DNA from: Marinirhabdus sp963793275
GTDB lineage: Bacteria; Bacteroidota; Bacteroidia; Flavobacteriales; Flavobacteriaceae
Assembly (NCBI GenBank): GCA_963793275.1
Contig: CAWBZL010000004.1
Span: forward strand, 434,001 to 498,000
Reading direction: 5' to 3'
Length of the DNA stretch: 64,000 bases
The position numbers were made by a program, and so were the translations under genes. Each line of letters starts with the position of its first letter. Position 1 is the first letter of the stretch. Positions 58,025 through 64,000 of the stretch are shown piece by piece. Under the pieces are notes generated by a model. That model was not told where the DNA came from, did no database searches, and saw only the letters and a program-made list of their open reading frames with translations.

Positions 58025-59660
58025 ATGTATTTACCGAATCCCAGTTAGCGCGCAGTTCAATCTCTTTGCCATAATACAAGACACGTTCTGGTTGTTCATT
58101 TCTAAGAAAATTACCAGTATCCCAAACACCATTTTTGTTGGTGTCAAAAATTACACGGGCGTAGTAAAATCCGGGTTCCAGATAGGGGAATCTCAGTTCG
58201 GTTTCAGAGAGGGTGTTGATCTTTTTAGTTCTTACAATTTTGAACTTATTGTCTACAATTTCAACCAGCAACGGTACCTGAGTTACATTTTCTAAATTTA
58301 GCTGAATCACGCCATAGTCGTCATCGGCTTTCGTTTTTACGTCGTAACTTAAGGTGTCATTGGTTGCTGAAAAAAAGTCTGTAAAGGTTCCCGGGAGCGC
58401 TTTAATTTTATATCGCTGGTCCGGTTCCTTTTTAAAAATAATATTTGCCCTGTTATAAATAGTATCACGTTGTGCCTGTAGCGATACAGCAATAGAATCT
58501 TTATCCAGGATAGAAATTAACGTTTCATCTATAGAGACCAATGGGGTGTTAAACTGAAGCTGAAACGTATCTCTTGGTGTTAATGTTCCCCCTTTAGCAA
58601 TAGTAATGTTAAGCGAATCTGCAAACAAATTCTTTATGTTAATCTCCAGCGTATCTATGGCACCCCTGTTTTTTGCCACATATAATAAGGAGTCTGTTAC
58701 TTCACTGTCAAACGCAGGTTTGTACCAATAATGTATGGTGTCTTTCTTAGTGTCTCGATAGGTTGTGTAGACAAAATCTTCAGGCAGCGTAGAAATTGGT
58801 TCCAGCTGTAAACTATCTATATTTCCTTCAAAACCAAATAAAAATTCGTTTTTACTACTGTGGGAAGGGCGCGCCATGGTATACTCCAGCGTTTCTTTGA
58901 ATAAAGTAAGTGTATAGGTGCTATCTGTAGGAAGTGTAATAGTGTCTCTTACAAAAGCAATTTTATCGTTTCTTGATTGAAATATATAGTCACTGTTCTT
59001 TTCTTTAAGTCCAACCAATAGATATTTGCCGGCCTTTAAATTGGTAAGCTGAAAAGTACCTGTGCTATCTCGCGTAGTAGTAATGTACATAGGTTTTTTG
59101 CTGAAAATAACCGAATCTGTAAACGTTTCGTTTAGTTCATACAGTAGGACACTGGCGGGACTTTCGGCTATTGGAAGTAATGCGTCTTTAACGGTGCCAT
59201 TAAGCTGAAGACTATCTATATAACTTCCCGTAGAAAACACATATTTATAATATGGAAATTCAATACCTTCATTATTATCTACAATACTGTTCCCAAAATT
59301 GAACGAATAGGTAGTGTTTTCCCGTAACGTATCTATAATTTTAATCCGAAGTTGTTTTGAAGTACTTATAGGTGTTATGATGGGTTGATACTCCAACGGA
59401 GGAGAAACAATCAGGTTTTTCTGAAGGTCTTCCAACTTTATATATTCATCAAAAAAGATGCGTATTTCGTTTCCTTCAAAATTGGTGGAGTAATTTTCCG
59501 GGGTGCTTTTTAAAATTACAGGTGCAAGGGAGTCTCTTAATCCGCCAGAAGGACTACCACGCTTTGCACAATCTACAAAAGAAAGCGAGAATAGTAATGC
59601 AATAGGAATGTACAGCAACATATGCCTGACTGGATATAAAATGTTTCTTAGTTTTTTCAA
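58011..59660 (-). CDS. Ig-like-domain envelope protein, probable lipoprotein
   Basis: The 549-residue protein starts MKKLRNILYPVRHMLLY and has a hydrophobic signal ending at LSFVDC, followed by AKRGSPSGG. The Cys is probably lipidated although the residue before it (Asp) is unusual for a lipobox. A bacterial Ig-like domain (PVILKSTPENYSTNFEGNEI, then an EYIKLEDLQKNL region) starts near residue 45. The rest is beta-rich and Thr/Asp-rich. This is a conserved Bacteroidota envelope protein of unknown function. It is convergent with the omega-amidase gene. An in-frame Met at 14 would give a shorter signal. Confidence 0.82.
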   Translation of the reverse strand: MKKLRNILYPVRHMLLYIPIALLFSLSFVDCAKRGSPSGGLRDSLAPVILKSTPENYSTNFEGNEIRIFFDEYIKLEDLQKNLIVSPPLEYQPIITPISTSKQLRIKIIDTLRENTTYSFNFGNSIVDNNEGIEFPYYKYVFSTGSYIDSLQLNGTVKDALLPIAESPASVLLYELNETFTDSVIFSKKPMYITTTRDSTGTFQLTNLKAGKYLLVGLKEKNSDYIFQSRNDKIAFVRDTITLPTDSTYTLTLFKETLEYTMARPSHSSKNEFLFGFEGNIDSLQLEPISTLPEDFVYTTYRDTKKDTIHYWYKPAFDSEVTDSLLYVAKNRGAIDTLEINIKNLFADSLNITIAKGGTLTPRDTFQLQFNTPLVSIDETLISILDKDSIAVSLQAQRDTIYNRANIIFKKEPDQRYKIKALPGTFTDFFSATNDTLSYDVKTKADDDYGVIQLNLENVTQVPLLVEIVDNKFKIVRTKKINTLSETELRFPYLEPGFYYARVIFDTNKNGVWDTGNFLRNEQPERVLYYGKEIELRANWDSVNTFILN

Positions 59661-59764
59661 GACGGTAAAAATAGCAAGATTTTTTTCGGTTTATGGTATA
59701 AATGAAATCATCTTACTTTTTGCATCCAAACAAAATAAGTAAGATGGGTTTACAATACGCTGGT

Positions 59765-60427
59765 CTATGCCATGGCGATGGTTGCCAAGCTAATTGTTTT
59801 TGCGCCGGCATTCAGTAATTGGTTTGAGCAGTTTTCCAGCGTGGCGCCTGTGGTTACAATATCGTCTATAAGCAAGATGTGTTTTCCGTTAATTTTTTCT
59901 TCGTTTTTAATGGTGAAAATTTCGTCATTGCCAAAGCGCGTAAAACGTTGTTTAAAGACCTGCGATTTGGTTTTGTTGGTTTTCAGTAATACATCTTCCA
60001 GCATGGGCTTTTGTAAGGCTGCTGAAATTTCCACCCCGAAACCCGTTACCTGATTGTACCCGCGTTTTCTTTTTTTGAGTTTATGGATGGGTACCGGAAT
60101 AATACAATCTATAGCGTTGTAGCTTTCAATTTCAGCCAATTCGGCTCCCAGCCATTTTCCGAAAAATACACCAATATGCTCTCGCCCTCGATATTTAAGG
60201 CTGTGTAGTAGTTCCTGAGTGATTCCTTTTTTGTTGAATTTTAGTAACGCAGTGGCTTGTGCAATAGGAACTCTTCCGTAGAAAACAGCCTTCATAGCAG
60301 TACTTCCGGAGGCATGATGCGCAAGTATTGGCAAGGCGTGTAAACAGGATGCACATAAAGTATGCTCTCCTTTTAAAAGCTTTTTATGACACCCTCCGCA
60401 TACCCTCGGAAATAGTACATTTAACAT
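59765..60427 (-). CDS. comF: ComF-family amidophosphoribosyltransferase-like protein
   Basis: The 220-residue ComF homologue helps DNA uptake or processing in competent bacteria, but its biochemical role is not settled. The N-terminal zinc module has CGGCHKKLLKGEHTLCASC (two CxxC). The phosphoribosyltransferase fold carries KYRGREHIGVFFGKWL, PIHKLKKRKRGYNQV and the PRPP loop IDDIVTTGATLEN near 190-202. The start at ATG 60427 is clear because the zinc module begins a few residues in (MLNVLFPRVCGGCHK). It is divergent from the coiled-coil gene at 60513. Confidence 0.93.
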   Translation of the reverse strand: MLNVLFPRVCGGCHKKLLKGEHTLCASCLHALPILAHHASGSTAMKAVFYGRVPIAQATALLKFNKKGITQELLHSLKYRGREHIGVFFGKWLGAELAEIESYNAIDCIIPVPIHKLKKRKRGYNQVTGFGVEISAALQKPMLEDVLLKTNKTKSQVFKQRFTRFGNDEIFTIKNEEKINGKHILLIDDIVTTGATLENCSNQLLNAGAKTISLATIAMA

Positions 60428-60512
60428 AATTTAATATTTTTTACCATTTCGTAAACAATTGATTTAAAAATGGCTGACTACTTTAGCCAATTAAAATAAA
60501 TTCCCCATAATT

Positions 60513-61394
60513 ATGGATACAGAAAACAATAGTTCGAAATTTAAGATTTTAGTAGGCGTCTTGTCTGTTTTACTCATAGGACTTGCCGTTTACACCGTGA
60601 CGCTTTATAATGATAGTAAAAATACGGTTTCAAGCTTAGAGCAACAAAAAATTGAAATTGAAAGTGAATTGGAAGAGCTTATCGCAAATTACGATGAGGT
60701 GATCCAGGATAATGAGTTAAAGGATACAGACCTGTTGGCTGCGAGAGAAAGAATAGAAGTTCTTTTGGATTCTGTAAAAGATTCTGAAGCGAATGATGCT
60801 CTTATTCAGCGTTATAAAGTTGAAGTGGGTAGGTTGAAAAATGAGCGTAAAGCATTATTCAGAAAAGCCGATAGCCTCATTGCTGTTAACAACAGGTTGA
60901 TAGTTGAAAGAGATAGTACAAGTTCTGTCTTAAATGAAACGATTAAGGTGGTGGATTCTGTAAACATGCAGAATGAAGCACTTTCAGCTACAGTAGAAAG
61001 AGCAGCTATTGTAAAAGCTACAGATTTACGTGGTGAGGCTGTAATTGTTAGAAACAGTGGTAAAGTTGTAGATACAAAAAGAAGTAGCCGTGCCGATAAA
61101 GTGAGAGCGTGTTTTCAGCTAGCTCCAAATGAAGTTGCAGAACCAGGAGACAGAACCTTTTTTGTACAAGTTATAAATCCTAAAAACAATGTATTGGGCG
61201 AAAAAGGAATTCATAACTACAAAAACGGAACTCTTAATTACAGCAAGTCTGTTAATGTGTTTTATGAAAACGAAGAGCTGGATGTATGTGCAATGGTAGA
61301 CGCAAAAGAAGAAGATTTAATTGAAGGAAGATACATTATTAACGTGTACGATGGTGGAAGACAAATAGCAACTACAACCATGGTGCTTAAATAA
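60513..61394 (+). CDS. Membrane-anchored coiled-coil protein, unknown function
   Basis: The 293 residues start with a short cytoplasmic stretch, then one membrane helix (FKILVGVLSVLLIGLAVYTV, about 10-29). A long coiled coil follows at about 35-165 (IEIESELEELIANYDEV, RYKVEVGRLKNERKAL). The C-terminal beta domain reads RACFQLAPNEVAEPGDRTFF and VFYENEELDVCAMVDAKEED. From memory this family sits near glyS in flavobacteria and is sometimes misnamed a chromosome-partition protein. The beta end faces the periplasm if the helix is a signal anchor. Function unknown. It ends in a strong terminator. Confidence 0.75.
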   Translation: MDTENNSSKFKILVGVLSVLLIGLAVYTVTLYNDSKNTVSSLEQQKIEIESELEELIANYDEVIQDNELKDTDLLAARERIEVLLDSVKDSEANDALIQRYKVEVGRLKNERKALFRKADSLIAVNNRLIVERDSTSSVLNETIKVVDSVNMQNEALSATVERAAIVKATDLRGEAVIVRNSGKVVDTKRSSRADKVRACFQLAPNEVAEPGDRTFFVQVINPKNNVLGEKGIHNYKNGTLNYSKSVNVFYENEELDVCAMVDAKEEDLIEGRYIINVYDGGRQIATTTMVLK

Positions 61395-61426
61395 GTACTT
61401 CATATTTCTCAAAAATACTATAGTTA

Positions 61427-61457
61427 AAAGCCCGTACTAAAGTGTACGGGTTTTTTT
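61427..61457 (+). terminator. Terminator after the coiled-coil gene
   Basis: CCCGTAC (61431-61437) pairs with GTACGGG (61444-61450), flanked by AAAAG on the left and seven T on the right. Confidence 0.85.
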
Positions 61458-61485
61458 CTTTTCAAAAAGAAAGCATCACATTATA

Positions 61486-61512
61486 TTGTAAAAACCCTTT
61501 TTCCTATTTTTG
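61486..61512 (+). promoter_or_regulatory. Promoter of glyS, possibly giving a leaderless mRNA
   Basis: TATTTTTG at 61505-61512 matches TAnnTTTG exactly, with a TTG at 61486-61488 and a 16-base gap. The glyS ATG starts at 61517, only 4 bases after the -7 element, so transcription should begin at or within one or two bases of the start codon. Confidence 0.55.
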
Positions 61513-61516
61513 CGAC

Positions 61517-63061
61517 ATGGCAAACGAAGATCAGTTTAAAAAAGTAGTATCGCACGCAAAAGAGTACGGCTACATATTTGGTTCCAGCGAAATTTATGAT
61601 GGTTTAAGCGCTGTCTACGATTACGCCCAGAACGGGGTAGAGTTAAAAAAGAACATCCGTGAATACTGGTGGCGAAGTATGGTGCATATGCATCAAAATA
61701 TTGTAGGAATAGATGCTGCAATTTTAATGCATCCAACTACCTGGAAAGCATCCGGACACGTAGATGCGTTTAACGATCCGCTTATAGATAATAAAGATTC
61801 CAAAAAAAGATACAGGGCAGATGTTTTACTGGAAGATTATTGTGAAAAGCTAGAGCAAAAAGCCCAGAAAGAGATTAAAAAAGCCGAAAAACGTTTTGGC
61901 GATGCCTTTAACGAAGCAGAATTTGTCTCTACCCACCCAAGAGTGGTGCGGTATCGTGAACAGCAAAAAGAAATTTTAACCAGGATGGCAGCTTCATTAG
62001 ATGCCGAAAATCTTGCCGATGTTAAAGCGTTAATAGAAGAGCTGGAAATAGCCGATCCTGACACAGGGTCGAGAAACTGGACAGATGTGAAACAGTTTAA
62101 CCTCATGTTCGGGACCAAACTTGGCGCCTCTGCCGAAAGTGCTACCGATTTATACCTGCGTCCGGAAACGGCACAGGGTATTTTTGTTAACTTTTTGAAC
62201 GTGCAAAAAACAGGTAGGATGAAAATTCCTTTTGGGATTGCGCAAACAGGGAAGGCTTTCAGAAACGAAATTGTGGCAAGACAATTCATTTTTAGAATGC
62301 GTGAATTTGAGCAAATGGAAATGCAATTTTTTGTACGTCCGGGTGAAGAGATGAAATGGTACGAATACTGGAAAGAAACGCGTCTTAAGTGGCACATGTC
62401 GCTAGGATTGGGTGAGGAAAATTACCGTTTTCACGATCACGAGAAATTGGCACACTACGCCAATGCCGCGACAGATATTGAGTTTAATTTTCCTTTCGGC
62501 TTTAAAGAACTGGAAGGGATTCATTCCAGGACCGATTTCGACCTAAAAGCACACGAGAAACATAGTGGAAAGAAATTACAATTCTTCGATCCCGAACTAA
62601 ACAAAAATTACACTCCTTACGTTGTAGAAACTTCCATAGGATTGGACCGAATGTTCTTGGCTATATTGAGTCATTCCTTACAGGATGAAACACTGGAAGA
62701 CGGAAGTGAAAGAACAGTTCTTAAGTTACCGTCTATTCTTGCGCCCGTAAAAGCAGCTGTATTGCCTCTCATAAAAAGAGATGGTTTGCCAGAAATTGCT
62801 CAGGAAATTATAGACGCCCTTAAATGGGATTACAATGTTGCCTATGACGAGAAAGATGCAGTGGGTAGACGTTACAGAAGACAAGATGCCGCAGGAACAC
62901 CTTTTTGTATTACAGTAGACCACCAGACCAAGGAAGACCAGACAGTCACCATTAGGGAGAGAGATACGATGGAGCAGGAAAGAATTGCCATTGGCGATTT
63001 GCATGAGAAACTGAAAATGAGTGTTTCGTATGAGCATTGGCTAAAAAGCATAGTTAACTAG
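61517..63061 (+). CDS. glyS: Glycyl-tRNA synthetase (single-chain, dimeric type)
   Basis: The 514-residue class II synthetase charges tRNA-Gly. The start is ATG 61517 (MANEDQFKKVVSHAKEYGY); the frame extends 25 codons upstream through the terminator and promoter, so the longer start is rejected. SSEIYDGLSAVYDYAQNG and ATDLYLRPETAQGIFVNF hold class II motifs, FRMREFEQMEMQFFV motif 2, and TSIGLDRMFLAIL motif 3. A C-terminal anticodon-binding domain follows (LKLPSILAPVKAAVLPL). This is the alpha2 type found in Bacteroidota, Gram-positive bacteria and eukaryotes, not the alpha2beta2 type. A terminator follows. Confidence 0.97.
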   Translation: MANEDQFKKVVSHAKEYGYIFGSSEIYDGLSAVYDYAQNGVELKKNIREYWWRSMVHMHQNIVGIDAAILMHPTTWKASGHVDAFNDPLIDNKDSKKRYRADVLLEDYCEKLEQKAQKEIKKAEKRFGDAFNEAEFVSTHPRVVRYREQQKEILTRMAASLDAENLADVKALIEELEIADPDTGSRNWTDVKQFNLMFGTKLGASAESATDLYLRPETAQGIFVNFLNVQKTGRMKIPFGIAQTGKAFRNEIVARQFIFRMREFEQMEMQFFVRPGEEMKWYEYWKETRLKWHMSLGLGEENYRFHDHEKLAHYANAATDIEFNFPFGFKELEGIHSRTDFDLKAHEKHSGKKLQFFDPELNKNYTPYVVETSIGLDRMFLAILSHSLQDETLEDGSERTVLKLPSILAPVKAAVLPLIKRDGLPEIAQEIIDALKWDYNVAYDEKDAVGRRYRRQDAAGTPFCITVDHQTKEDQTVTIRERDTMEQERIAIGDLHEKLKMSVSYEHWLKSIVN

Positions 63062-63067
63062 TAGAGT

Positions 63068-63096
63068 AACCCCTTAATTTTAAGGGGTTTTTTATT
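63068..63096 (+). terminator. Terminator after glyS
   Basis: AACCCCTTAA pairs with TTAAGGGGTT in a 10-base stem with a two-base loop, followed by a T run. Confidence 0.9.
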
Positions 63097-63163
63097 TTAG
63101 TAGCATTATATTTTTTTGTACTTTTAACGACTTATTAAGAATTAATCTAAAAAAACTATTCTA

Positions 63164-64000
63164 ATGAAACTAAAATTAACTTTATTGTCTTTGTTGCTGG
63201 CATTCGGTGTTACCGTAACTGCACAACAAGGACCAGATTTTGTAGGCGAAACTCCGCCTAAAATGTATGTTCCTTCTTTAGCCTCAAGAACCAATTTGGC
63301 TCCTGCAGATACGAGCGTTCGTGAGGCACAGGATGGAAGGTCTTCTTCTTACCCAATTGTTATTGGAAAAGACCCACAAACAACGAATGATGTATACGCC
63401 AGTAACCCAAATGCGTTAGAAGGAAAAATTGATACACGTTCTTTGTTGTTCGATTTTGAAGCAACCGCTTCAGGTTCACAACCTACAGATCCTGCGCTTG
63501 CAGTAGGACCTGATCACGTAATGACCGTATTTAATACCGGATTTAGAATCTTCGATAAATCAGGAAATGCACTTACAGGTCAGTTAAATGTAACAAACAT
63601 TTTCTCTGGTGGTGGTTGTTGTGATTTAACTGTTTCTTACGATAAAGAAGCAGATCGTTTTGTATTATCCTACCTATTTTTTAATGGAAACGTTCAAGTA
63701 GCGGTTTCTGATGGTCCTGATCCACAAACATCCGGATGGAATGTTTACACGGTTCCAGGAGTAAATGATTACAACAAACTTTCAGTTTGGACAGATGGAT
63801 ACTATATCACTGCTAACAATGGTGGTAATGGAGCTAACAAGGTATGGGTTGTTGAAAGAGCAGCGGCACTAGCCGGAGCTGCTACAGCAGGAATTCAGTC
63901 ATTTAGCATGCCAGGTTGGATTAATCCAAATCCGGGAATTTCTTTTCATAGTGCACAGGTTTTAAATGTAACAGACGACAATATGCCACCTGCAGGTTCT
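63164..64000 (+). CDS. Secreted propeller-like protein, N-terminal part
   Basis: The frame is open from ATG 63164 to the right edge (279 codons). The signal peptide is MKLKLTLLSLLLAFGVTVTA with Q-Q-G following. The mature part has AVGPDHVMTVFNTGFRIFD, VSYDKEADRFVLSYLFFNG and SVWTDGYYITANNGG, which look like successive beta-propeller blades of a secreted Bacteroidota protein. A T9SS sorting domain would be expected at the missing C-terminus, but that is inference. No enzyme motif was seen. It begins 70 bases after the glyS terminator. Confidence 0.8.
   Translation, partial: MKLKLTLLSLLLAFGVTVTAQQGPDFVGETPPKMYVPSLASRTNLAPADTSVREAQDGRSSSYPIVIGKDPQTTNDVYASNPNALEGKIDTRSLLFDFEATASGSQPTDPALAVGPDHVMTVFNTGFRIFDKSGNALTGQLNVTNIFSGGGCCDLTVSYDKEADRFVLSYLFFNGNVQVAVSDGPDPQTSGWNVYTVPGVNDYNKLSVWTDGYYITANNGGNGANKVWVVERAAALAGAATAGIQSFSMPGWINPNPGISFHSAQVLNVTDDNMPPAGS

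Noticed and set aside
61837..62397. Minus-strand open frame of 186 codons inside glyS
   Set aside because: Fully antisense to a clear synthetase, rich in Ser and Phe, with no family signature.

Overview
The window looks like the chromosome of a marine-type Flavobacteriaceae (Bacteroidota). The coding DNA is AT-rich. Several genes are preceded by the Bacteroidota -7 element TAnnTTTG rather than sigma70 boxes. There are many secreted proteins with type IX secretion (T9SS) C-terminal sorting domains, a PorP/SprF protein, a DUF4270 lipoprotein and a eukaryote-like glycyl-tRNA synthetase. I saw no rRNA, tRNA, CRISPR array, insertion sequence or prophage.

Layout. 1-5.7 kb: the tail of an unknown gene, then a giant BspA/HYR surface protein gene cut by one in-frame TGA. 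5.8-9 kb: radA, an SMI1/KNR4-like remnant, a 52-residue membrane protein and an esterase-fold protein without its nucleophile serine (all minus). 9.2-13.1 kb: a TPR sensor / TPR histidine kinase / LytTR regulator operon. 13.4-20.3 kb: a flippase-like gene, panD and panC (minus), divergent from a glycogen-synthase-like gene, a DUF4270 lipoprotein gene and glmS (plus). 20.4-26 kb: sulfotransferase-like and class IV aminotransferase genes, a frameshifted T9SS protein, frameshifted hflX and an endonuclease/exonuclease/phosphatase protein. 26.1-35.3 kb: a surface module of two type-B sorting-domain proteins, PorP/SprF and an OmpA-family protein. 35.5-39.3 kb: a tail-fibre-like protein with an S74 chaperone end, cut by a second in-frame TGA. 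39.4-44.4 kb: a small membrane protein gene, then cphA, cphB and an isoaspartyl peptidase, which make and recycle cyanophycin. 44.7-48.9 kb: polA and a secreted PETase-like polyester hydrolase with a T9SS tag. 48.9-61.4 kb: a secreted structural-type protein, a TspO-like protein, a hybrid histidine kinase, a methionine aminotransferase, frameshifted katG with an ankyrin protein, a frameshifted omega-amidase, an Ig-like lipoprotein, comF and a coiled-coil protein. 61.5-64 kb: glyS and the start of another secreted protein.

Three points stand out. First, the enzyme at 47730-48836 shares the catalytic and binding motifs of PET hydrolases and carries a T9SS export tag. Second, the cyanophycin set is complete and compact. 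Third, seven genes are each broken by what looks like a single-base lesion: two in-frame TGA codons and five one-base indels, two of them in mononucleotide runs. Total lengths fit one lesion per gene. This could be real decay, phase variation or sequence error, and raw reads would decide. Functions are inferred from motifs read by eye; no database search was possible.
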